Positions 46,355-56,406 of a stretch of DNA of 59,210 bases are shown here, one piece after another. This stretch comes from Cytophagales bacterium (GTDB lineage Bacteria; Bacteroidota; Bacteroidia; Cytophagales; Cyclobacteriaceae): NCBI GenBank assembly GCA_025358885.1, contig JANYHW010000173.1:1-59210 (forward strand). Reading direction: 5' to 3'. Both the position numbers and the translations under genes were made by a program. A model generated the notes under the pieces. The model searched no databases. It saw nothing but the letters and a program-made list of their open reading frames with translations, and was not told where the DNA came from. Each line of letters begins with the position of its first letter. Position 1 is the stretch's first letter.

Positions 46355-47509
46355 TCACCCTTTTGATAATGCCGCGATGTAGCGATCAGGAATATCGCCC
46401 TGGGTAGCGGTGATATAGTCATTGTAACTGCACGGAACTATGCTGTTGCGTGCATACGGTGAATGGCCCGGCATGGGAATTTCCATCCACCAGCGTTCTG
46501 TAAATTTACTTTTGTAAAAAATCACGGTTTCGGGTTCAACCGGCATGGACACTGTAAATTTTGTAAAGTCATTGCTGCGAAAGTCCTGCTCGTTCTTGCG
46601 GTGGTAGTAGCCTTCAATGAAATACCAAATCATGGTGGCCAGCACAGAAGCAGTTTTCATGTGCGCATCGTCATAGTCCGGGCTATAGCCATAAAAACCT
46701 ACTGAACTGAGCTTTTCATTCATGCCGGCATACCAGCATATTTGGCATGCATCTTCGCCGCTCAGACCGAATGGTTGTGCGCGGTCACTGCCGGGTGCAT
46801 CTGCCGACCGAATGGCACTGACATCAAACGTCAGCAGGTCGGCCTGGCGGATAGCAGGCTCCATTTCTGTAAGGTTCGTGCGCATTTGGCCAACGCGAAA
46901 AGCCTCAAAATAAAGCTTCTCCAATACACCAATCGACGATGGGTCAATAAGGTAGCTCTGATAAGCCAGGTGGGTATAGCTTAATAGATAATTGGGCTCA
47001 TGCAATAATATCTTGTGGATGTGACGGCGGTCAGGTGACACACCATGTTTGTCTTCGAGGTCTAAAAAAGCATCTATGTTGAGGAAACTCACCAACTTCT
47101 CAAATCGCTCATACGCCCAATATTGTCCATAGTCCAGATCGTGTGCGCCGCCGATAATGACAGGCAGCACGTTGCTTTCAAGCAATATCCGGCAGACTTC
47201 GCTCAGGCGTACGTATGTTTCATCCAAATCAATGCCTGGGTTAAGGTTACCCAGATCGATGATGCGATACGCACCCGTTCCCCTCTTCAGTTGGTAGAGT
47301 TTTTTGCGAACTTCATCAGGTGCGTTGAGTTTACCCGGATGGTGCCCGGCGCCTCGCGTTTCATTCACACCGATAATGGCAATCTGACTTCCCTTGTATT
47401 CCGGCATCTTCTCACTGAATATTCTGATGTTTTTCAGAAAAGACGCGGTGGATGATACGCCACCATAAACTGATTCATCTACGGGAGAAAAGAAAAGTGT
47501 AAGGTCCAT
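46355..47509 (-). CDS. Arginase/formimidoylglutamase-family protein with incomplete metal site
   Basis: The 384-residue protein has the ureohydrolase fold with an N-terminal extension. The three signature motifs are recognisable but altered: GGAHD for GGDH[SD], DAFLD for DAHxD and FDVSAI for FDxDxxDP. Of the six Mn ligands of arginase, the His of motif 2 and the second Asp of motif 3 are replaced by Phe and Ser; the other four are kept. It may bind one metal, or have lost catalysis. Bacteroidota relatives are often named formimidoylglutamase, but no histidine-degradation gene is here. Its end is 4 bases from the convergent psd stop. Confidence 0.75.
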   Translation of the reverse strand: MDLTLFFSPVDESVYGGVSSTASFLKNIRIFSEKMPEYKGSQIAIIGVNETRGAGHHPGKLNAPDEVRKKLYQLKRGTGAYRIIDLGNLNPGIDLDETYVRLSEVCRILLESNVLPVIIGGAHDLDYGQYWAYERFEKLVSFLNIDAFLDLEDKHGVSPDRRHIHKILLHEPNYLLSYTHLAYQSYLIDPSSIGVLEKLYFEAFRVGQMRTNLTEMEPAIRQADLLTFDVSAIRSADAPGSDRAQPFGLSGEDACQICWYAGMNEKLSSVGFYGYSPDYDDAHMKTASVLATMIWYFIEGYYHRKNEQDFRSNDFTKFTVSMPVEPETVIFYKSKFTERWWMEIPMPGHSPYARNSIVPCSYNDYITATQGDIPDRYIAALSKG

Positions 47510-47601
47510 GTGTATACAATTGAAACAGGTGGGGTGCTGACCAGGTTGCTAAGTTAGCAAAGGGGATGGAATGAACGAACCTGCCTCTCAGACTGAAAGG
47601 C

Positions 47602-47640
47602 AAAAAACAAAAAGCCTTCCGGGGGAAACCAGAAGGCTTT
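47602..47640 (-). terminator. Rho-independent terminator of nqrF
   Basis: On the minus strand AAAGCCTTC and GAAGGCTTT form a 9-bp stem around a 12-base loop, followed by a T-rich tract (TTTTTGTTTTTT). It lies about 20 bases after the nqrF stop. Confidence 0.85.
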
Positions 47641-47660
47641 GTGATGGTCATTACAAAAGA

Positions 47661-48959
47661 TCAAACACCAAAATCGTCGAATCGAACATTTTCCTTAGGG
47701 ATTCCCATTTCATCCAGCATCTTGAGCATAGCCGCATTCATCATGGGCGGGCCGCACAAATAATATTCAACGTCTTCTGGTGACGGATGGTCCTTGAGGT
47801 AATTGTCGAAGAGGCATTTGTGTATAAATCCAACATAGCCGTCGGATTCACTATCCTCCAGGCTCTTACTTACTTTCCAATTGTCATCCGGTAGTGGCTC
47901 AGATAAGCCGATATAGAATTTGAAATTAGAAAATTCCTTTTGAATACTCCTGAAATGTTCGGTATAGAACAACTCTTTCTTCGACCGCCCCCCGTACCAA
48001 TAAGACACCTTGCGCTTGGTCTTCTCTGTATGGAAAAGGTGAAAGATCTGTGCGCGGAGTGGTGCCATACCGGCGCCTCCACCCACGTAAATCATTTCGC
48101 GTTGCGTTTCATTAATATGAAACTCACCATAAGGTCCGGATATGGTAACCTTATCTCCGGGCTTCCGCGAGAACACATAAGAAGAACAAATACCAGGATT
48201 TACATCCATCCACTTATTGTTCTGACGGTCCCAGGGCGGAGTGGCCACCCGGATGTTGAGCATTACAATGTTTCCTTCCGCAGGATGGTTAGCCATGGAG
48301 TAGGCACGGAAGATCGGCTCTTCGTTCTTCATCTTCAGGTCCCATAGCTTGAACTTATCCCAGTCGCTGTTGAATACATCAGGCTTATGCCCTAACTCGG
48401 GATGAGGAGTAATATCCATGGTCTTGAAATCGACCGTTACAGGAGGCACATCTATTTGTATATAACCACCCGCATCAAACTTCAGTGTTTCTCCTGGTGG
48501 AAGCTTCATCACCAACTCCTTAATGAACGTAGACACATTATAGTTGGACACCACCTCGCACTCCCACTTCTTAATACCAAAGATTTCCTCGGGTATCCTG
48601 ATATTCAGGTCTTGTTTCACTTTTACCTGGCATCCCAGACGCACATGATCTTTTTGCTCCAGGCGGGTAAGATGCCCAACTTCCGTAGGCAATACATCGC
48701 CGCCACCGCTTTCCACAACGCATTTGCACATGGCACATGTACCACCTCCACCACATGCAGAGGGTAAGAATATTTTTTCATTTGCCAGCGTCGACAGCAG
48801 GGAACTGCCCGCCGAGACGGTAACTGTCTTTTCTCCGTTGATCGTGATCTTGACAGGTCCGGATTGCACCAGTTGTTTTTGAGCCAATAGGAGCAGGAAG
48901 ACCAGCAAAAGAATAACAATGGTGAAAGCGATGATGGACGTAGAAATGATGGGCAGCAT
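47661..48959 (-). CDS. nqrF: Na+-translocating NADH:quinone reductase subunit F
   Basis: NqrF is the NADH-oxidising subunit of the sodium-pumping NADH dehydrogenase. The 432-residue protein starts with one membrane helix ([18 protein letters not shown]), then a 2Fe-2S ferredoxin domain with [20 protein letters not shown] and a fourth cysteine in VRLGCQVKV, then FAD (RAYSMANHP) and NADH domains ([13 protein letters not shown]). The subunits A-E that usually precede F in one operon are absent: the gene upstream on this strand is hom. Either the operon is split in this genome or this is an additional copy. A terminator follows directly. Confidence 0.93.
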   Translation of the reverse strand: MLPIISTSIIAFTIVILLLVFLLLLAQKQLVQSGPVKITINGEKTVTVSAGSSLLSTLANEKIFLPSACGGGGTCAMCKCVVESGGGDVLPTEVGHLTRLEQKDHVRLGCQVKVKQDLNIRIPEEIFGIKKWECEVVSNYNVSTFIKELVMKLPPGETLKFDAGGYIQIDVPPVTVDFKTMDITPHPELGHKPDVFNSDWDKFKLWDLKMKNEEPIFRAYSMANHPAEGNIVMLNIRVATPPWDRQNNKWMDVNPGICSSYVFSRKPGDKVTISGPYGEFHINETQREMIYVGGGAGMAPLRAQIFHLFHTEKTKRKVSYWYGGRSKKELFYTEHFRSIQKEFSNFKFYIGLSEPLPDDNWKVSKSLEDSESDGYVGFIHKCLFDNYLKDHPSPEDVEYYLCGPPMMNAAMLKMLDEMGIPKENVRFDDFGV

Positions 48960-49096
48960 GGGAATACAGAATTAGACCACAAATATATTCACCTCGCCCA
49001 CAAAACAGGGGTCCACCCATCAAAAAATTGCCTTGCCTCACTTCCCACACAAGGAATGGGTGCAGGCCAATCCCTATGCGATTTGTTCAACCTTTT

Positions 49097-50323
49097 TCAG
49101 GCGTAGTCAAGCGCTGCCTTTTCAACAGACACCAGTGGTTTTACCTCTGATCCAGGTGCCAGGATAACATTGATGCCAGTCCTGCGCGACCATTCCCTGA
49201 TTTTCTCAAGCCGCACAATGCCTTGCATGCTTTGTTGCCCATTTCCCTGGAATCCACCTGTAAACTTTTCAAAGTCTGTCACAGAAACGTCGCCAGTACG
49301 AGAATAACTTACGATTACTTCTGTTGTTGCTTCATTGGTAAAGGTCAGCCGATTCTCCTGGTGCAGCTTCTTGTACTCATATCGATAATCGTATGTTAGC
49401 GCGGAAATGTCGGAAAGGACTGCTGAACCCGTTGGATAGCTGCCTGCGCCCTTGCCCACAAAAAGCTGCTTTTCTGCAAATGCGCCCTCCACACTAACCG
49501 CATTGAATTCATTGCGCACGGAGCTCAGCGGATGATGGTTCTCTATAAACTGCGGTGCCACCAAACCGTAGATGCTGTTCTCTGACTTGAATGCGCGGGC
49601 AACCAGCTTGATGGTGAGGCTGTGATCCCTGGCATACTTCAGGTCAACGGCGGAAATTCGATCAATGCCGAAATTGATAATGTTCTCCGGCTTAACAAAA
49701 ACACCGAAGGCATGAGCAATGAGGATGGTGAGCTTGAACTTTGGATCGAATGCTTGGACATCCAGCGCAGGATCACTTTCAGCAAATCCAAGTGCTTGTG
49801 CCTGTTTCAATGCTTCGTCATAGCTTCGTCGTTCGTCAAAGACTTTTGTCAGAATGTAATTGGTGGATCCGTTGAAAATGCCCTCAACACTCTTGATGAG
49901 GTCATTGTCGTAATACTCTTCAAGGTTTCTGATAATAGGGATGCTTCCACATACTGATCCTTCATAAAGGACGGCCCTGTTGTGCAATTGTTGAAGATCA
50001 TAGATTTCCCGCAAGTGTTCTGCCAGCATGCGCTTGTTTGCTGTTACCACGGCCTTGCCGTTTTGTAACGCTGCCTTCACAATTTCAAAGGCGGCCTCTG
50101 CGTCATCAATCAGTTCAACAACAACATCAATGTCGGAATCCAGCAGGATATCTTCTTTGCGAAACGTGAAAATGTCCTCTCCCAACGGACGCTGCTTGTT
50201 CCTTGACTTTACACAGATCTTTTTAATCTCCGCTTTAACCCCTTTGGTTTCATGAAGCACATGGTAAAGTCCCTGCCCTACACATCCAAAACCGAATAAA
50301 CCCAACTTTAGATTCTTTTTCAT
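49097..50323 (-). CDS. hom: Homoserine dehydrogenase
   Basis: Hom reduces aspartate semialdehyde to homoserine, the entry to methionine and threonine. The 408-residue protein has the nucleotide motif FGFGCVGQGLYHVL, the catalytic-domain segment GSVCGSIPIIRNLEEYYDND and NGSTNYILTKVFDE, and the substrate-site LGFAESDPALDVQAFD. There is no fused aspartokinase domain. A short C-terminal extension (after about 340) may be regulatory. Its start overlaps the metX stop (ATGA, 50320-50323); it is the last gene of a metY-metX-hom operon placed behind a SAM riboswitch, which suggests a methionine-dedicated role. Confidence 0.94.
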   Translation of the reverse strand: MKKNLKLGLFGFGCVGQGLYHVLHETKGVKAEIKKICVKSRNKQRPLGEDIFTFRKEDILLDSDIDVVVELIDDAEAAFEIVKAALQNGKAVVTANKRMLAEHLREIYDLQQLHNRAVLYEGSVCGSIPIIRNLEEYYDNDLIKSVEGIFNGSTNYILTKVFDERRSYDEALKQAQALGFAESDPALDVQAFDPKFKLTILIAHAFGVFVKPENIINFGIDRISAVDLKYARDHSLTIKLVARAFKSENSIYGLVAPQFIENHHPLSSVRNEFNAVSVEGAFAEKQLFVGKGAGSYPTGSAVLSDISALTYDYRYEYKKLHQENRLTFTNEATTEVIVSYSRTGDVSVTDFEKFTGGFQGNGQQSMQGIVRLEKIREWSRRTGINVILAPGSEVKPLVSVEKAALDYA

Positions 50324-51360
50324 ACCAGAACGCTTGATTGTTTGTGTTGATAAAATTTTGTCAGGATGGATCGAAGCTGATCGAACTCAACTAAAAATCC
50401 ATCATGACCATAAAGTGAATGAATGATTTCGAGTGTGGCGCCGGGAATACCGGATGCGAGTAGCCTTTGTTCCATCAGCGGGAAAAGAATGTCCGTTTCG
50501 ATTCCCACCACCAATGTTTTTGCTTTCACCTGGAGTAAGGCTTCCGCAATGCTCCTTCGCGATCGGGCAATGTGGTGACTGTCCATAGCCTTCGAGAGAG
50601 TCCAATAGGTAAATGCATTAAAACGCGCCGCCAACTTCTGACCTTGATAACGCTGATAGGATGCCGCTCTAAAATCGTCAACCTTATTGGCCGTCTTTTC
50701 CGACTGCCGTTCTTCAAAACCTTCCGAACTCCTGTAAGAAAGCATGGCTATGGCCCGGGCCGCCTTGAGCCCTTCCGTTCCGGCACGGGCATCGCGCTCT
50801 TTCCAGCTTGTATCGGCTTCGATTGCCAATCGTTGCGCCTCATTGATTGCAATACCCCAGGGGGAATGGCTGGCATTAGTGGCAATCAGTACCAGGTGAT
50901 CAAATACCAATGGTTCTTTTATCGTCCACTCCAAGGCTTGTTGACCACCCAATGAACTGCCGATCACCGTCTGTATCCTCTCAACTCCCAGAGAGAGACG
51001 GAGAAGATCAAATGCTCCGACGATATCCCTGTTGGTAAGCAACGGAAAATCATGAAAGAACGGTTTTCGCGTGATCGGGTTTATGGACAGGGGTCCCGTG
51101 GATCCATAACATCCACCCAGTGTGTTGGCACATATGATGAAATGTGTCCTGGGGTCATAGGGTCCGCCTGATTCAAATAATCCGGGCCACCAGGAGGTAA
51201 CATCTGAGTTGCCGGTAAGGGCATGGATAACCCAAACAACATTGGATTTCTCCGGGTTCAATTGCCCCAGGGTGGTGTACTTTAGCTGGAAGCCGGGAAG
51301 AACGCCCCCGGCCTCCAACAGAAGTTCCTGATCGTGGTGAAATATATGGTCTGTCTTCAT
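50320..51360 (-). CDS. metX: Homoserine O-acetyltransferase
   Basis: MetX acetylates homoserine using acetyl-CoA and an alpha/beta-hydrolase triad. The 346-residue protein shows VWVIHALTGNSDVTSWW, the nucleophile serine in VIGSSLGGQQALEW and the histidine in SLYGHDGFLVE; the aspartate is probably in VVGIETDILFP. The start is placed at the ATG at 51360; a GTG one codon upstream (51363) is an alternative. It lies 27 bases after metY and overlaps hom. Succinylation instead of acetylation cannot be excluded from sequence alone. Confidence 0.94.
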   Translation of the reverse strand: MKTDHIFHHDQELLLEAGGVLPGFQLKYTTLGQLNPEKSNVVWVIHALTGNSDVTSWWPGLFESGGPYDPRTHFIICANTLGGCYGSTGPLSINPITRKPFFHDFPLLTNRDIVGAFDLLRLSLGVERIQTVIGSSLGGQQALEWTIKEPLVFDHLVLIATNASHSPWGIAINEAQRLAIEADTSWKERDARAGTEGLKAARAIAMLSYRSSEGFEERQSEKTANKVDDFRAASYQRYQGQKLAARFNAFTYWTLSKAMDSHHIARSRRSIAEALLQVKAKTLVVGIETDILFPLMEQRLLASGIPGATLEIIHSLYGHDGFLVEFDQLRSILTKFYQHKQSSVLV

Positions 51361-51389
51361 CACTTGTTCCTGTTCTTTCTAATTATCCT

Positions 51390-52727
<1,338 letters not shown>

Positions 52728-52772
52728 TTATGGTTGTTATTTTTAGATAGGAAAATGAATTCGATTGAAGCA

Positions 52773-52786
52773 TGACGATATCGTCA
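52773..52786. repeat. 14-bp perfect palindrome in the metY leader
   Basis: TGACGATATCGTCA reads the same on both strands. It lies 58 bases upstream of the metY start, between the riboswitch and the gene. It could be an operator or part of an RNA hairpin. Confidence 0.5.
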
Positions 52787-52836
52787 CGCTGTGTGATGAG
52801 AAGCAATAGGAATGCTATCGCTGATCAGCAGCAACA

Positions 52837-52862
52837 ACATGCTTCACCTTGGTGACGCATGT
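52837..52862. repeat. Hairpin-forming dyad in the metY leader
   Basis: ACATGC and GCATGT (6 bp), then one mismatch, then TCACC and GGTGA (5 bp) surround TT. In RNA this would be a stable hairpin between the riboswitch and metY, possibly part of the regulatory output. No T-tract follows, so it is not a simple terminator. Confidence 0.5.
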
Positions 52863-52968
52863 GTCGGCTACAAATTCGTATGGAACTGGAAATTCCCGAT
52901 GAAGCGAACGCCCCTCGGGGGGTGCTTTCTTTGGTGTTGGTGTACTGGTTTTTCATTTTATTAACCGG

Positions 52969-53094
52969 TTTATATTTCCCCCAAGACCTTCTCAGGGGCA
53001 GGATTTAGCACCTTTCATCTCGTCCCGATCACTATCGGATGAGCTGGGGTTGCTAGCGCTTCGTAGAGCCTGTCTCTCCGCGCTTCTTTATAAA
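52969..53094 (-). promoter_or_regulatory. SAM-I (S-box) riboswitch upstream of metY-metX-hom
   Basis: Read on the minus strand, the conserved SAM-I core is present: GCGCGGAGAGACAGGCTC, then GAAGCGCTAGCAACC, then after a variable P3 arm GGTGCTAAATCCTGC, then TGAGAAGG. The P1 helix can form from TTTATA (53089-53094) and TATAAA (52969-52974), and GCGC pairs with GCGC in P2. The element binds S-adenosylmethionine and should switch off the methionine operon when SAM is plentiful. About 250 nucleotides separate it from the metY start; they contain hairpins but no clear intrinsic terminator. Confidence 0.9.
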
Positions 53095-53130
53095 TCGATT
53101 AGGCAGAAGTGCTTCATCGATCTGATAGCA

Positions 53131-53162
53131 CAAACGTATAGTAGTTTAGTAGAGTTTCCAAA
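53131..53162 (-). promoter_or_regulatory. Bacteroidota-type promoter of the metY operon
   Basis: On the minus strand TTTG (53159-53162) and TACGTTTG (53131-53138) are separated by exactly 20 bases, a full match to the TTTG / TAnnTTTG consensus. Transcription would start near 53125, about 30 bases before the riboswitch P1 helix. Confidence 0.75.
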
Positions 53163-53229
53163 CGACACGTTAATATTTTGTTAAAAATATTTTTTTCCTA
53201 CCGAATGTTAGTGATTCGATATGGGGCAA

Positions 53230-54987
53230 CTAAGTTAAAGGAAGGCGAATGGTGAACGTTGAGCCAACACTAACTTTGCTGGTCACCACCACTGATCCAT
53301 TGAGTCGTTCGACTGCGCGTTTTAGGATGTATAAGCCAAGACCCGAACCATTGGTGCGGTCTGTGCCCCTGAAAAACATGTTAAATATGTTTTGTTGATC
53401 AGCCTCGGGGATCCCCTGCCCATTGTCCTCAACAACAATGATAATTTCCTCGCCTTCCCTGGTGATGGTTACCTTCACAAATGCTTCCACCTGGCTCCTG
53501 GAATACTTGATGGCATTTTCAATAAGGTTCTGCAGGATGGTATTCACGATTGCCCATTCAGACCTGAACTGAAATTGACCAATCTGCTTTTCAATACGGG
53601 TTGTCACAAATTGGGGGAGGTAACGGCAGGACTCAACGCAATCATCAACCAGCTTATCAAAATTGATGACCGTCTTAAGCTTTTCCGTGTTCTTGATTTC
53701 AGTGAGGTTGATCAATCCCATAATGATATCGTTCACTCGCATGATCTGGGAATGATACATCGCAAACAATTGTAGTGAGGTATCATCCGCCACATCCATT
53801 TTCACGAGGTTGTTAAGCCCGAGAAGGGAAGAAATGGGCCCTTTCAGGTCGTGGGAAATTCGATAGAAGAAGGAATCCAACTCAGCATTCTTGCGCTCAA
53901 TGATCTCATTCTTTTCTTGCTGCTTTTTAGCCTCAAATTCCAGGTTCTCAATTTTGGTGACCGCCTCGTAACTCTTGATGATATTATAGTTCTCTTTGTT
54001 GATCACCTCCTCTTTGTACATGAAGTATTTCTCCAGATAGTCCAGGGCCTCCACCGCTTGACCCTCCTTGCGGGAGAGCTGATACAAATTATAATAGGCC
54101 TTGAATACGATAAATTGGACTTTGAAATTGGTGGAGATTTCTATTGCCTTTGAGAAGTATTCGCGGGCAATTTTCAACTGCTCCATTTCCATATAGGCAA
54201 GGCCCATTTTATTATACGCCATGCACAACCCCAATTTATCGCCTGATTCAAAGTGAATCCTTAGCGTTTCTTCGAGGTCGCGTATGGCCTCCGAAAATCG
54301 TCTTTGCTTGAGTAAAATCTTTGCCCGTCCATACAACGCAAACGCCAACCCCCTGACATCATTGGTTTTCATTTTAAGGGCCACACTTCGTTCGATCATT
54401 TCCACCGCAGATGTCGTGTTGCCTCTCTTGAACAGGATAGCGGACAATGGATTTAAAGCATTCGACTCCAGGGCCTCCTCCCCGATCGCCCGACATGCTT
54501 TGATGGATTTTTCATATGATTCGATTGCCTTGTCAATATCGTTGAAATATTCATAGATGGTGCCCATGCTTTTGAGCGTGCGGGCTTCATTGTAGCTATC
54601 CTCAAGCCTGCGGTAGATCTGAAGGCTGTCCAACAGCAACAACAGTGCCTGATGATACTTGTTCGTACGGTAGTAGATGCTGCCAATGTTATACTTCGCG
54701 TCGGCAATTCCCTTCTGATTGTTCGTTTGCTCATAAAAACTCAGGGATTCCTCAGAATACCGAAGGGCGAGCTGAAATTCACCTTGTATGAGATAAAACA
54801 AGCCCAGTTGATTCTTGGCTGCGATGGTTAGTTCTTCGAGCGAATTCTGCTCGCACATGCGAAGCAGTTCATTGGTGAGATTTATGCTTCGTTTGAGATC
54901 TACAGAACGAAGATCAAATGCCTCCTTCAGACTTGCTTCGATGGACGAGGAAATAACACTAAAGTCAGCGGTGGCAAGTTTCTCCAT
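53230..54987 (-). CDS. Cytosolic TPR-containing sensor histidine kinase
   Basis: The 585-residue protein has no signal peptide or membrane helix. Tetratricopeptide repeats fill about residues 45-330 (for example LGLFYLIQGEFQLALRYSEE and YNIGSIYYRTNKYHQALLLL). A coiled coil follows (KIENLEFEAKKQQEKNEIIE), then the dimerisation/phosphoacceptor helix with the histidine in FFYRISHDLKGPISSLLGL (about residue 380) and the ATPase domain with NLIENAIKYSR, VEDNGQGIPEADQ and GSGLGLYILKRAVE. It presumably senses a cytosolic partner through the TPR part. No response regulator is adjacent, so it is an orphan kinase here. Confidence 0.92.
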   Translation of the reverse strand: MEKLATADFSVISSSIEASLKEAFDLRSVDLKRSINLTNELLRMCEQNSLEELTIAAKNQLGLFYLIQGEFQLALRYSEESLSFYEQTNNQKGIADAKYNIGSIYYRTNKYHQALLLLLDSLQIYRRLEDSYNEARTLKSMGTIYEYFNDIDKAIESYEKSIKACRAIGEEALESNALNPLSAILFKRGNTTSAVEMIERSVALKMKTNDVRGLAFALYGRAKILLKQRRFSEAIRDLEETLRIHFESGDKLGLCMAYNKMGLAYMEMEQLKIAREYFSKAIEISTNFKVQFIVFKAYYNLYQLSRKEGQAVEALDYLEKYFMYKEEVINKENYNIIKSYEAVTKIENLEFEAKKQQEKNEIIERKNAELDSFFYRISHDLKGPISSLLGLNNLVKMDVADDTSLQLFAMYHSQIMRVNDIIMGLINLTEIKNTEKLKTVINFDKLVDDCVESCRYLPQFVTTRIEKQIGQFQFRSEWAIVNTILQNLIENAIKYSRSQVEAFVKVTITREGEEIIIVVEDNGQGIPEADQQNIFNMFFRGTDRTNGSGLGLYILKRAVERLNGSVVVTSKVSVGSTFTIRLPLT

Positions 54988-55033
54988 CAGGCAACAACAA
55001 TAAAACTAATGAGACGTGCCGCAAAAAATGTCC

Positions 55034-55498
55034 TCATGGCTGGTGCGGGGTCAGTTTTTTCAGCATGGCAATCTGGCCCAGGTGATAAATATCATGTTGG
55101 ATAATTCCGTGCAGCAGGGTGTAGAACGTATATCGCTGTGTCTTACTGGGAACCATTTCCCCAAAGCGTTCTTCGGGAAAGTTTTTGACTGCATCAAGCA
55201 ATGCCACTTGACTTTCCCGCAGTCCGGAAACTGCCTCTTCCCAGGTGCCACCAAATGGGAAATTCATTTCATCGCTAACCTCAAAATCGTTTTCTCCCCT
55301 GAGTCTCTTCGCAGCAAATGTCCTCCAGGAAGTCATGTGGCGAACAAGTTCCTCTATAGTGTGCAATTGTCCATGGCGAACCCAGGCAATGTTTGGATCA
55401 ACATCTGAAAGAATATTAACAATCGATGACCCATACCAGGGTTGCCTTTCAAATGTCTTCTCCAACATGCGGACAATGCGGTCTATTTCACTGGTCAT
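55034..55498 (-). CDS. DinB-family protein
   Basis: A four-helix protein of 154 residues from the ATG at 55498 (MTSEIDRIVRMLEKTF). The metal-site histidines are visible in LHTIEELVRHMTSW and GIIQHDIYHLGQIAML, the usual DinB pattern. Upstream in-frame codons would extend it by 45 residues over the promoter region and the end of fabG, and are not preferred. It lies between fabG and the TPR kinase on the same strand. It is distinct from the DinB-like protein at 17910. Its substrate or cofactor is unknown. Confidence 0.85.
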   Translation of the reverse strand: MTSEIDRIVRMLEKTFERQPWYGSSIVNILSDVDPNIAWVRHGQLHTIEELVRHMTSWRTFAAKRLRGENDFEVSDEMNFPFGGTWEEAVSGLRESQVALLDAVKNFPEERFGEMVPSKTQRYTFYTLLHGIIQHDIYHLGQIAMLKKLTPHQP

Positions 55499-55560
55499 AT
55501 CTTGAATTCGAAAAACAAAAAGTTCAATGCCTAAAAGTGATATACTTCCTCTTTCCGAAC

Positions 55561-56307
55561 CTAGGTTAGCATTCCTCCATCCACCTGTATTACCTGCCCC
55601 GTTACATAGCTCGACATGTCCGAAGCGAGCCACACACAGGCATCTGCTACATCATCCGGCTTACCCCCGCGCTTCAAGGGTATGGCATCACGCCATGATT
55701 GAACGATTTTCCCATCCAGTTTGTCCGTCATTTCAGTTTCGATAAAACCAGGGGCAACGGCATTCGAACGAATTCCCCGGGAACCCAATTCAAGGGCAAT
55801 GGATTTTGTAAAACCAATTATCCCTGCTTTCGATGCGGCATAGTTAGCCTGCCCTGCATTTCCCTTCAATCCCACCACCGACGTCATATTGATGATGGAC
55901 CCTCCTTTTTGTTTCATCATTGGGCGACATGCCGCCTTGACTGTATTGAAACAGGATTTAAGGTTCACTTGCATAATCTTGTCCCACATCTCTTCCGTCA
56001 TTCTCAACAAGAGGTTGTCCATGGTGATGCCGGCATTGTTCACCAATATATCCAGTGTACCAAATTCTGCCACCACATCATTGACAAGTTTGTCTGCCTG
56101 GGCAAAATCAGACGCGTCCGACCGATAGCCTTTGGCTTTCACTCCCTTGGCCGTTAGTTCAGCTTCCAGCGCAAGACCTTGCTCGACGCTGGAGAGATAG
56201 GTAAAAGCCACATTCGCTCCCTGCTCTGCGAATTTGATGGCAATGGATCGACCGATTCCCTTCGATGCCCCCGTTACCAGGGCCGTCTTTTGATTCAGGA
56301 GTTTCAT
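55561..56307 (-). CDS. fabG: 3-oxoacyl-[acyl-carrier-protein] reductase FabG
   Basis: FabG reduces 3-oxoacyl-ACP with NADPH in fatty-acid elongation. The 248-residue protein has the cofactor motif VTGASKGIGRSIAIKFAEQG, NNAG, the catalytic serine in INMTSVVGLKGN and the YAASK motif, followed by SNAVAPGFIETEMTDKL and VTGQVIQVDGGM, all typical for FabG. Other fatty-acid genes are absent, so another SDR function is possible, but the motif wording fits FabG closely. It is divergent from lpd with about 100 bases between the starts. Confidence 0.92.
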   Translation of the reverse strand: MKLLNQKTALVTGASKGIGRSIAIKFAEQGANVAFTYLSSVEQGLALEAELTAKGVKAKGYRSDASDFAQADKLVNDVVAEFGTLDILVNNAGITMDNLLLRMTEEMWDKIMQVNLKSCFNTVKAACRPMMKQKGGSIINMTSVVGLKGNAGQANYAASKAGIIGFTKSIALELGSRGIRSNAVAPGFIETEMTDKLDGKIVQSWRDAIPLKRGGKPDDVADACVWLASDMSSYVTGQVIQVDGGMLT

Positions 56308-56375
56308 TTTTGTTCCGGGGGGTTATGGGTGGCAATGGGTAAAAATACTATTTTTCATTTAATGATTCTGGCGTA

Positions 56376-56383
56376 TATCTTTG
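56376..56383 (+). promoter_or_regulatory. Candidate -7 promoter element of lpd
   Basis: TATCTTTG fits TAnnTTTG and lies 23 bases before the ATG, giving a very short leader. The -33 position is T-rich (TTTTTC) without a clear TTTG. Confidence 0.45.
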
Positions 56384-56406
56384 ACCTCAACTTTAACGAA
56401 AACTTC

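Noticed and set aside
56179-56406. In-frame N-terminal extension of lpd
   Set aside because: It overlaps the start of fabG in antisense and has no resemblance to the dihydrolipoyl dehydrogenase N-terminus, which begins at 56407.
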